Position numbers and translations under genes: made by a program. Below the pieces are notes generated by a model. It searched no databases. It was not told the DNA's origin and saw nothing but the letters and a program-made list of their open reading frames with translations. Shown here in pieces: positions 36,712-44,300 of a stretch of DNA of 64,000 bases (the stretch's first letter is position 1; every line of letters begins with the position of its first letter). Origin of the DNA: VAZQ01 sp034669045. Its GTDB lineage: Bacteria > Pseudomonadota > Alphaproteobacteria > Rhizobiales > Xanthobacteraceae. The stretch spans positions 62,001 through 126,000 of the forward strand of contig JAXDOD010000062.1 in the NCBI GenBank assembly GCA_034669045.1, written 5' to 3'.

Positions 36712-37905
36712 ATGGCCATCAACCTGACGCCTGAGTTCCGCCTGTTTTGCCTGGCGCTGCGTCACCCGTGCCGGCCCGAGGACGCAGAGGCATTGCGCCG
36801 GGGGATCGCCGGCGCTCCGGACTGGGCGGCCATCATCGCGGGTGCGCGGCGGCACCGGGTGGCGCCGTTCCTGCTGGCCGGCCTGCAAGCCTGCGGCTCG
36901 ACCGGCGTGCCGGCGGATGTGGTCGCGCAATTGCGCCGGCAGAGTTTTGATGTGGCGCGGCGCAGCCTGGCCCAGGTGGCGGAAGTCGGGCGGCTCGCGC
37001 GCGCATTGGCGGACGGCGGCGTCGACGTGCTGGCGCTCAAGGGCGTTGTGCTCTCGGCCCAGCTCCACGGCGATGGCTCGCTGCGCGACGCTCGCGATAT
37101 CGACCTGCTGGTCGATCCGGCGCAGGCTGCGCGCGCCGATGCGGTCCTCGTCGCGTCGGGGTACCGCTGCTCCAACGATGCGCTGTCGCCGCGCCAGAGC
37201 GCCGCCTATCGGCACTGGATCAAGGATGTCGAATACATCCATCCCGCCAGCGGGACGAACGTCGAACTGCACTGCCGGCTGACCGACAATGCGCACCTGC
37301 TCGCCAATGATTTTGGCACGCTCTGGCGTGAGCGCGAGGAGGTGAGCGTGGGCGGCGCCGTCGTGGCCACCTTGTCGCGGCGCAGGCTCGCGCCGTACCT
37401 CTGCGTCCACGGCGCCGGCCACGCCTGGGAGCGTCTGTGCTGGCTTGTGGACCTGGCGACTCTGTTCGCGGAACGCGACAGCGTGGACGCGGCACTCGAA
37501 TCGGCGGATGTCGCCGGCTTCGGCCCGGCCATGCTGCACGCCGTGATGCTGGCGCATGATTGGCTCGGGCTCGCAGTCGCCGACCGTCACCTCGCGCGCG
37601 CCCGCGCGAGCGCGCCGGTCAGGCGGCTCGATCATATCCTCTCGCATTTCTATGCCGGTCCGGCCTGGCACGAGCTGCCGCGGCGCGGTTCATGGCCGGG
37701 GCTGGCGCGCTATTCACTGTGGCAGCGGCTTTATCGCCTGGTGCTCAAGTCCGACTGGCGCTACCGCTCGACCCAGGTCATGCGCGAGTGCTTCACGCCC
37801 GCGGATTATGACACCGTGCGCCTGTCCGATGCGTTTTTCTGGCTCTACCCGCTGGTGCGCCCGGTCGGCTGGCTGATGCGCCGCCGGCAGCGGCAAAGTC
37901 GGTGA
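36712..37905 (+). CDS. Nucleotidyltransferase-family protein, NTP_transf_5 (PF14907) type
   Basis: A 397-residue protein. The diagnostic stretch is DVLALKGVVLSAQLHG followed by RDARDIDLLVDP (about K110 to D131), which provides the metal-binding Asp pair of polymerase-beta-like nucleotidyltransferases. A conserved C-terminal half with HGAGHAWERLCWLVDLA is also typical. The family is found beside polysaccharide/exosortase genes and in some lasso-peptide clusters that carry an HPr-like kinase. Start is set at MAINLTPEF (36712); the longer frame upstream is low quality. It overlaps translationally with the next gene (2-nt spacing). Confidence 0.75.
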   Translation: MAINLTPEFRLFCLALRHPCRPEDAEALRRGIAGAPDWAAIIAGARRHRVAPFLLAGLQACGSTGVPADVVAQLRRQSFDVARRSLAQVAEVGRLARALADGGVDVLALKGVVLSAQLHGDGSLRDARDIDLLVDPAQAARADAVLVASGYRCSNDALSPRQSAAYRHWIKDVEYIHPASGTNVELHCRLTDNAHLLANDFGTLWREREEVSVGGAVVATLSRRRLAPYLCVHGAGHAWERLCWLVDLATLFAERDSVDAALESADVAGFGPAMLHAVMLAHDWLGLAVADRHLARARASAPVRRLDHILSHFYAGPAWHELPRRGSWPGLARYSLWQRLYRLVLKSDWRYRSTQVMRECFTPADYDTVRLSDAFFWLYPLVRPVGWLMRRRQRQSR

Positions 37906-37906
37906 C

Positions 37907-39397
37907 ATGCAAACGTGTGACGCGCGAGAGACAGGCATGTCGATCAGCTCCGCATCTGCGGCCACCACGGCGATGTCGCCCCGCAAGCAAGCCGTCCGCC
38001 GCTGGCGCGAGACGTTCGCTCCCGAGCGAACGCGATGGCTCGAACGCGCAGCCTTTTTTCACCGGGAAGACCTGCTCTATCTGCAATTCCTGATCCCCGA
38101 AGGGGCGCGCGTGCTTGAGCTCGGGTGCGGCAATGGGCACCTGCTGGCGGCGCTTCGGCCGTCGTTCGGGGTTGGCGTCGACTTCAGCGGGCTGATGATC
38201 GAGCAGGCGCGCAAGGCTCATCCCCATCTTTCGTTCCTGGTCGGAGATGTCGAGGAGGAGGCTCTCGTCAAGTCGTTGCCCGGCCCATTCGACGTGATTC
38301 TCATTGCCGACACCCTCGGCGAGCTCGACGACTGCCAAGGTCTGTTCGAAAGCCTGCATGGCCTGTGTACGCGCGAGACCCGGGTCGTCGTCGTCTATTT
38401 CTCGCACCTCTGGTTCCCGGCGCTGAAGCTTGCCGAGCTGCTCGGCTGGCGTATGCCGCAACCGCCCCAGAACGTGCTCGCCCCCGCCGACATCCAGGCG
38501 CTTGCCGCCTTGGCCGATTTCGAAACCGTCAAGACCGAAATCCGGATGCTGACGCCGGCCTGGCTGCTCGGCCTCGGGCGGTTGATCAACCGCTTCATCG
38601 CGCCTTACCCGATCATTCGCAACCTTTGTCTGCGTCACTATTCCGTATGCCGCTCGCTGCGCTGTGCGGACGACGACATCCGGTCGGCAACAATCGTGAT
38701 CCCGGTGCGCAACGAGCGCGGCAATATCCAGGCGGCGGTGAATCGGATCCCTCACTTTGCCGAAGATCAGGAAATCATTTTCGTCGAAGGCCATTCCGAA
38801 GACGGCACTTGGGAAGAAATCGCGCGCGTCATCGCGGCCTGTCCGCAGATCGAGATCAAGGCCCTGCGGCAACCGGGCAACGGCAAGGCCGACGCGGTCT
38901 TCGCCGGCTTCGATGCCGCGCGCGGCGACGTGCTCATGATTCTCGACGCCGACCTGACGGTCCCGCCCGAGCAGTTGCCGAAATTCTGGCAGGCGATCCA
39001 GTCCCGCAAGTGCGAATTCGTGAACGGCTCCCGCCTCGTCTACCCGAGGGGGGATGACGCCATGCGCTTTCTCAACCTCGTCGCCAACAAATCCTTTGCC
39101 ATCATCTTCACCTGGCTGTTGTCGCAGCGCGTGACCGATACGCTGTGCGGCACCAAGGCGTTGCGCCGCGCCGACTATCGCCGGCTGAAGGCGGGACGTT
39201 CCTATTTCGGCAACTTCGATCCGTTCGGCGATTTCGATCTCATTTTCGGCGCCTCGAAACTCGGATTGAAGATCGTCGAAGTCCCGGTCCGCTACGCCAG
39301 CCGCACGTATGGCGAGACGAAGATTTCCAGGTTCAGGCATGGATTGGTGCTGCTGCGCATGGTCTTGTTCGCGTTCCTGCGCATCAAGGCGCTGTGA
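37907..39397 (+). CDS. Fusion of SAM methyltransferase and family 2 glycosyltransferase
   Basis: A 496-residue two-domain protein. The methyltransferase domain spans about 40-245, with motif I VLELGCGNGHLL at 69-80, GVDFS and ADTLGELDD. The GT2 domain runs from about 260: ATIVIPVRNERGN, EGHSEDGTWEEI, the DxD-type MILDADLTVPPE and TYGETKISRFRHG, which is dolichol-phosphate-mannose-synthase-like. The GT acceptor is probably a polyprenyl phosphate or glycolipid. The first ATG is 2 nt after the preceding stop; MSISSAS 10 codons later is another start. It sits in a four-gene plus-strand operon. Confidence 0.82.
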   Translation: MQTCDARETGMSISSASAATTAMSPRKQAVRRWRETFAPERTRWLERAAFFHREDLLYLQFLIPEGARVLELGCGNGHLLAALRPSFGVGVDFSGLMIEQARKAHPHLSFLVGDVEEEALVKSLPGPFDVILIADTLGELDDCQGLFESLHGLCTRETRVVVVYFSHLWFPALKLAELLGWRMPQPPQNVLAPADIQALAALADFETVKTEIRMLTPAWLLGLGRLINRFIAPYPIIRNLCLRHYSVCRSLRCADDDIRSATIVIPVRNERGNIQAAVNRIPHFAEDQEIIFVEGHSEDGTWEEIARVIAACPQIEIKALRQPGNGKADAVFAGFDAARGDVLMILDADLTVPPEQLPKFWQAIQSRKCEFVNGSRLVYPRGDDAMRFLNLVANKSFAIIFTWLLSQRVTDTLCGTKALRRADYRRLKAGRSYFGNFDPFGDFDLIFGASKLGLKIVEVPVRYASRTYGETKISRFRHGLVLLRMVLFAFLRIKAL

Positions 39398-39404
39398 GCC
39401 GGCG

Positions 39405-40142
39405 ATGACCGAGGCATTGCGCGGATATCTGGACATCTGGGATCGCAAGCCGATCCTGCGGACAATCTACGACGATATTCATGACCGCATCGCCGCGGCT
39501 TGCGTGCCGGGCCTCACGATCGAGATCGGCGGAGGCATCGGCAATCTCAAGCGCCGGCTTCCGCATGTGGTTGCGACTGACATCCAGCAGGGGTCGTGGC
39601 TCGACTGCATTGCCGACGCGCAGGATCTGCCATTTGCGTCCGGCGTGGCCGCCAATATCGTCATGGTGGACGTGTTGCATCACATCGAGTTCCCGGTGCT
39701 TTGCTTCCGCGAGGCTGAGCGTGTGCTCAAACCCGGCGGGCGCGTGATCATGATCGAGCCGGCAATAACCTGGGGCAGCGCGCTCTTTTACCGGCTGTTG
39801 CACCATGAGCCGGTCCGCATGTCCGCGGATCCGTTGACCGTTGGGATGCCCGATCCGGACCGCGATCCCTATCGCTCCAACCAGGCCATCCCGACCTTGC
39901 TCGTCACGCGTCATCGCGATCGCTTCCGGCGTCTGTTTCCGAACCTGAAAATCAGCCGCGTCGACTGGTTCTCGCTCGCCGTCTACCCATTGAGCGGCGG
40001 GTTCAAGTCATGGAGCTTGATATCCGATCGGCTGGCGCGCCGTGCTCTCAAAGTCGAACGCGCGATCGAGCCGGTTCTGGGCCGGCTGCTTGCATTTCGA
40101 ATGATGCTGGTCATCGAAAAAGCGGCACCCTTCGATCAGTGA
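39405..40142 (+). CDS. Class I SAM methyltransferase
   Basis: A 245-residue methyltransferase. Motif I is degenerate but readable as LTIEIGGGIGNLK (about 31-43). ATDIQQ, AQDLPFASGVAANIVMVDVLHHI and LKPGGRVIMIEPAI are motif-like strands of the UbiE/Methyltransf_11 group. The start at 39405 follows the preceding gene by 8 nt; in-frame Met codons upstream lie inside that gene. The substrate is probably a lipid- or sugar-linked intermediate of the same pathway. Confidence 0.8.
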   Translation: MTEALRGYLDIWDRKPILRTIYDDIHDRIAAACVPGLTIEIGGGIGNLKRRLPHVVATDIQQGSWLDCIADAQDLPFASGVAANIVMVDVLHHIEFPVLCFREAERVLKPGGRVIMIEPAITWGSALFYRLLHHEPVRMSADPLTVGMPDPDRDPYRSNQAIPTLLVTRHRDRFRRLFPNLKISRVDWFSLAVYPLSGGFKSWSLISDRLARRALKVERAIEPVLGRLLAFRMMLVIEKAAPFDQ

Positions 40143-40181
40143 GGCATGCTATTTTGATGTGAGCGACGGCTTTGGAAAACG

Positions 40182-41708
40182 ATGATGATCACGCTGATCA
40201 ACCCGCCGGGGCTGAAATCGTTTTCCGGCCTGCAGATGCATACGCCAAACCCGCCGCTGGGACTGGCCTATATTGCCGGCGCCATCAAGCACGCGGGGCT
40301 TCCCTACGCGGTCATCGATGGCACCGGAGAAGCCCTCGACGCGATCTCGCCCTTTCCGGCCCGCGGCGACTTCATGATCCAGGGGCTTTCCTTCGAGGAC
40401 ATCGTCCAGCGCATCCCGAGGACGACACGCCTCGTCGGCCTGAGCTGCATGTTCAGCACGCTTTGGCCGTTGACCCGGGATCTGGCCGCCTGCATTCGCT
40501 CCCACGTCCCGGATGCGATCCTGGTCCTGGGCGGCGAGCACGGCACCGCCATGGCGGAACTGGTGTTGCGCAGTTCGGCATTCGACATTGTCGTGCTGGG
40601 CGAGGGCGAGGAGACCTTTGTGCGGCTCGCCAAGGCCATATCGGAAGATCAGCCGTGGCGGGACCTGCCCGGACTCGCCTACCTCGGGGGCGATATATTC
40701 CACGATAACGGACTGTCGGCGCGCAACCGCGAGATCGACGACATTGCGCCGCCTGACTGGGGCTCCTTCCCGATCGAGGGATATATCGCGCGCCATCAGA
40801 TCAATGGCAGCAATCTCGGCCGCTCGATGCCGCTCCTGAGCACGCGCGGCTGCCCCTATCAATGCACGTTCTGCTCGAGCCCGCAGATGTGGACCACGCG
40901 TTACCTTGCGCGCGATCCGGTGCAGGTCGCCGACGAGATCGAAACCTACAAGACGAAGTACAGGATCCAAAACATCGACTTCCAAGACTTGACCGCGGTC
41001 GTCAAGCGGCAATGGGTCGTCGCATTCTGCCGGGAATTGATCAGGCGGAAACTCGATATCACCTGGCAGATGCCGAGCGGCACCCGCTGCGAGGTCTTCG
41101 ACGAGGAGGTCGCCGACCTGCTCTACCGGTCCGGCTGCCGCGCGCTCGCCTTCGCACCGGAAAGCGGATCGCCTGACATCCTGGCAAAGATCAAGAAGCA
41201 GGTGAACCTCGACCATATGCTCGAGGCGATGCGTGTCGCGGTGCGGCGCGGGTTCTCGCTCTCCTGCTTCATGGTCGTCGGCTTTCCGGATGATACGCCC
41301 GCGACCCTGCAAGAGAGCCTTCGCCTGGTCCGCCGGATGGCGCTCCTGGGCGTGCATGACGTGGCGGTGAGCAAATTCGTGCCTTATCCGGGGTCGGAGC
41401 TGTTCAAGCGGTTGCAGGGCGAAGGACGAATGACCCTGGACGAGGAATTCTTTTTGTCGCCGATGGATTACTACAGCCGTCACGCTCCATCCTACTCCGA
41501 GCATGTCTCGACCAGGCGCCTTCACGTCACGATGCTCTGGATGTTCGTGAATTTCTACGTCATTTCGTTCGCCTGCCGCCCATTGCGGACCGCCCGCATT
41601 CTCCTCAAGGCACTTGCCACCGGCACCGAGGAGACCCGGTTCGCCAAGTGGCTCAACGACGTTCTGTTTGTGCGGCGGCGGTGGCGCAAGCTGGCGCGCG
41701 GGCGCTAG
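40182..41708 (+). CDS. B12-binding-domain radical SAM protein
   Basis: A 508-residue protein. Residues 1-160 are a cobalamin-binding-like Rossmann domain (ITLINPPG, PPLGLAYIAGAIKHAG, LVLGGEHGTAMAE, VVLGEGEETFVRL). The radical SAM cluster motif GCPYQCTFC (about C224, C228, C231) follows. The classic DxHxxG cobalamin motif is not evident, so B12 binding may be base-off by other residues or lost. Relatives include hopanoid methylase HpnP, but HpnP-specific context is missing. The last 100 residues are basic and hydrophobic. It is the last gene of the operon. Confidence 0.8.
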   Translation: MMITLINPPGLKSFSGLQMHTPNPPLGLAYIAGAIKHAGLPYAVIDGTGEALDAISPFPARGDFMIQGLSFEDIVQRIPRTTRLVGLSCMFSTLWPLTRDLAACIRSHVPDAILVLGGEHGTAMAELVLRSSAFDIVVLGEGEETFVRLAKAISEDQPWRDLPGLAYLGGDIFHDNGLSARNREIDDIAPPDWGSFPIEGYIARHQINGSNLGRSMPLLSTRGCPYQCTFCSSPQMWTTRYLARDPVQVADEIETYKTKYRIQNIDFQDLTAVVKRQWVVAFCRELIRRKLDITWQMPSGTRCEVFDEEVADLLYRSGCRALAFAPESGSPDILAKIKKQVNLDHMLEAMRVAVRRGFSLSCFMVVGFPDDTPATLQESLRLVRRMALLGVHDVAVSKFVPYPGSELFKRLQGEGRMTLDEEFFLSPMDYYSRHAPSYSEHVSTRRLHVTMLWMFVNFYVISFACRPLRTARILLKALATGTEETRFAKWLNDVLFVRRRWRKLARGR

Positions 41709-41709
41709 A

Positions 41710-41809
41710 GCATTTTCAGGAAAAGTGGAATCCGGTTTTCCGTCGAAAATGCGACCAGCGCAAGAGTCCTAGAGCACGTTCAGTTTCAAGGAAACTGAAC
41801 GTGCTCTAG
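41710..41809. terminator. Two adjacent hairpins between convergent genes
   Basis: GCATTTTC (41710-41717) pairs with GAAAATGC (41745-41752) with an inner GGAAAA/TTTTCC pair. A second, perfect 19-bp stem with a 3-nt loop follows: CTAGAGCACGTTCAGTTTC (41769-41787) and its complement (41791-41809). Neither has a long U tract. They sit just after the radical SAM stop and before the convergent gene's stop, so a bidirectional terminator role is likely. The words match a dispersed rhizobial intergenic repeat. Confidence 0.65.
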
Positions 41810-41824
41810 CGCGAGGCAATCCGG

Positions 41825-44263
41825 CTATGGCGCGCGGTACGGCAGCTCGACCGAGCGCCACGGATGTGGAGTGGCATTGAGCCGTTCGAAAATCGCTTTC
41901 ATCCGCGCATTGGGGAAGGCTCGCACCGGTGGCGATGTCTCCGCCGATTGCCGGTAGTCGGCGAGCCAGGCTTGGCCGAGCGGGGTCGTGTCCGGGCCCG
42001 CCCAGGTCAGCAGCGTCGTGGTGCCATCGGTCCAGAGAATGCCGAGATAGCGAGCGATGTTATCGGGGGAAAACAACGCGCTGAGCGCAAGCGGCGCCCA
42101 CATCAGGAGCTCTCGCGAGTACAGGAAATAGTTCAGCCCGGCCGCCCGCAACAGCTCGCGACCTTCCTCCGGCGTGCCCCACATGACGCGGTCCCAGGAC
42201 CGGGTCATGATGAAATTGGGGAATGTCATCACCTTGCAGTCCGGCAGCATGCAGTAGCTGTTCAGGTGCATCGACCAGATCGGCGTATGCGGACCGACGA
42301 TGGCGTAGGCGCCGCGCGCGCCCGCGTAGATACCTGCCGGGGAGCTGCGGGGCGCGGCGGACGAAGCGCCGTTGGCCGCGACGGCCGCGACCTCGCGCCC
42401 GCGCATGATTCCATGGCCGCTGAATTGACGTCCGAAGGTGTCATCGATGCTGAGGATGCCGACGGCATGCTTGAGCGCATTGCCGCCGAGCGGCGCGGCG
42501 ACGCGGTCGATCCGCGTCCTCTCCACGATCAAGATCGCGCACAGCGCCACCACGAGAGCCGGCACGCCGGGATGCCCGGCCACGGTCGCCAGCCATGCCG
42601 GCGCCTGATGCCGAAGCGGGGTGCTCCACAAGGCGATGCCGGCGACGATCACCACCGGCACCATGAAGCTCGAGAAGCGGTAGTAGGAGCTCGACAGCCC
42701 GCGGCCCTCCGTCACGGTCAGCGCGACAAAGACCAGCATCGCGGCGATCAAGACGAGCGCCGCATCGGACACGTATTCCCGCCGGTGGTGCTGGTATGTG
42801 CCGCCGTCCCGTGCGTGCGGAGGAGGGGTGGAAACGGATTTCTTGCCTAAATTGCCGGCACGATGCCGCGCATGGAAGCAGCCGAGAGCGGCGAGGGCGC
42901 CGCCGAGAAACAGCGGCCAGAGCTGGCCCAGCCGCAGGCAGAACTGCAGGAAATTGGCCGACTTGGCGAACGGCACCCCCGCGCCGGTGTAGATGTTGGA
43001 GAACGCAAGCACCATCGGCAGAGCGCCCCACCGATACAACGTCTCGACGTCGGCAAACTTCCACAGCCTGATCAGCGCGAGATCGTTGAACAATCCCGTG
43101 GTGGCAAAATTGATGAGCATGATGCCGGCGACGACGGCACCGGCGAGCGCGGCAAGAGCAAGACAGACCAGGCTGCGGCGGCGCTCGCGCAAGCAGACGT
43201 AGGCGAGACTGAGTGCGGCAAATACCGCCCCCAGAAATAGTCCGATCGCGATGTTGACGACGATCGCCGCCGCCACCGCGGACGCAACCCCGGCAAGCCA
43301 GGCCCTGCGCATGTCGCCGGCATCACCGAGCGCGCCAGCCGTCATCCAGAGGATCGCGATCACGAAGGCCGTGTTGAACTCGTGCAGCTTGCCGAACTCG
43401 CCCCAGCCCGGCGTATAGATGTAGGTCGCGAAGAACAGGGCGACGCCGGCCATCGGCCAGCCCGTGCCGGGCGCGAGCCGTCGCGCGAACAGGAATATCG
43501 CCAAGCCGGCGACGGAGAACAGGCAGAAGATCACAAGCTGCGGCGCCAGCGGATCGGTGAGCAGCATGCCGAGGAAAAACAGCCCGGCGCCCTTCGAGTA
43601 GAAGTAGTTCAGCCAGGCCTCGTTCGGCCACAGGCCGCCGTGCTCGAGATACGATCTGTATCCCGGAAAGTACTGCACATAGTATTCTTGGCTGCCGCCC
43701 GGGTAGAGCCCTTTGACCAGGAGCAGCGTCCCCCAGACGAGGCCAAGCCCGATACAGGCGGCGGTGAACAGGCTTCCGCGTTCTTTGAAGCCCGCGGCAA
43801 AGGCGCGCTGCAATCCTGGAACGACGAGCCGCAGCTCGCGAAACGACAACGCCACCATGGGCAGCGTCAGGATCATCATGACCGGCACATTGAGGAGGTT
43901 CGCATAGCCGACGGCCAGCAGCACGACATGCCAGGGTCCGGTCCCGGCGAAGAACGTCAGCGCCAGGTAGTCCAGGGTCCCGACGGCTTCGGGCTCGGGG
44001 CCGCCCAGCAACCGCAGCAGAAGCGCCCCGGCGGCCTGGACGATCCAGAACAGATAAAAAATGAACAGCACGCGGAAAGCATTATTGATGAGAACCAGAA
44101 CGCCCGGATCGGAGAAATGCGTGTGGTAGACATCCACGCTCTTGAACCAGGCGACGAGCGCGACATAGCCGCCGACGAACAGCAGGAAGGGGATGATCTC
44201 CGCCCGCCATCCGCGCACGTCGGTGAAGCGTAGGCAGATGGAGGTCGGTCGGCTCATGCCCAT
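41825..44263 (-). CDS. Large polytopic membrane protein, paralogue 1
   Basis: About 812 residues with a dozen or so membrane segments across 1-610 and a soluble C-terminal part with SPAGIYAGARGAYAIVGPHTPIW and YCMLPDCKV. The pattern of multiple helices followed by a periplasmic tail resembles integral-membrane (GT-C-like) glycosyltransferases, but no catalytic signature is certain. It is clearly homologous along its length to the next gene. The start is uncertain: ATG at 44263 or 44257, both inside a 14-nt tandem repeat. It converges with the radical SAM gene. Confidence 0.7.
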   Translation of the reverse strand: MGMSRPTSICLRFTDVRGWRAEIIPFLLFVGGYVALVAWFKSVDVYHTHFSDPGVLVLINNAFRVLFIFYLFWIVQAAGALLLRLLGGPEPEAVGTLDYLALTFFAGTGPWHVVLLAVGYANLLNVPVMMILTLPMVALSFRELRLVVPGLQRAFAAGFKERGSLFTAACIGLGLVWGTLLLVKGLYPGGSQEYYVQYFPGYRSYLEHGGLWPNEAWLNYFYSKGAGLFFLGMLLTDPLAPQLVIFCLFSVAGLAIFLFARRLAPGTGWPMAGVALFFATYIYTPGWGEFGKLHEFNTAFVIAILWMTAGALGDAGDMRRAWLAGVASAVAAAIVVNIAIGLFLGAVFAALSLAYVCLRERRRSLVCLALAALAGAVVAGIMLINFATTGLFNDLALIRLWKFADVETLYRWGALPMVLAFSNIYTGAGVPFAKSANFLQFCLRLGQLWPLFLGGALAALGCFHARHRAGNLGKKSVSTPPPHARDGGTYQHHRREYVSDAALVLIAAMLVFVALTVTEGRGLSSSYYRFSSFMVPVVIVAGIALWSTPLRHQAPAWLATVAGHPGVPALVVALCAILIVERTRIDRVAAPLGGNALKHAVGILSIDDTFGRQFSGHGIMRGREVAAVAANGASSAAPRSSPAGIYAGARGAYAIVGPHTPIWSMHLNSYCMLPDCKVMTFPNFIMTRSWDRVMWGTPEEGRELLRAAGLNYFLYSRELLMWAPLALSALFSPDNIARYLGILWTDGTTTLLTWAGPDTTPLGQAWLADYRQSAETSPPVRAFPNARMKAIFERLNATPHPWRSVELPYRAP

Positions 44264-44300
44264 CGGCTCATGACTATCGGCTCATGACTATCGGCTCATG
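44249..44300 (-). repeat. 14-nt tandem repeat spanning a stop/start junction
   Basis: On the minus strand the unit ATGAGCCGATAGTC occurs twice, followed by a variant ATGAGCCGATGGGC and a partial copy. The first ATGA contains the TGA of the upstream membrane-protein gene. The first two ATGs read Met-Ser-Arg and stop, the third makes a five-residue peptide, and the real frame opens at the fourth/fifth ATG. Slippage of an ATGA overlap is the simplest origin. Confidence 0.85.

Noticed and set aside
40182..41708. hpnP, hopanoid C-2 methylase
   Set aside because: It has the radical SAM and cobalamin-like layout, but the genes around it are for glycan-type synthesis and no HpnP-specific feature was recognised.
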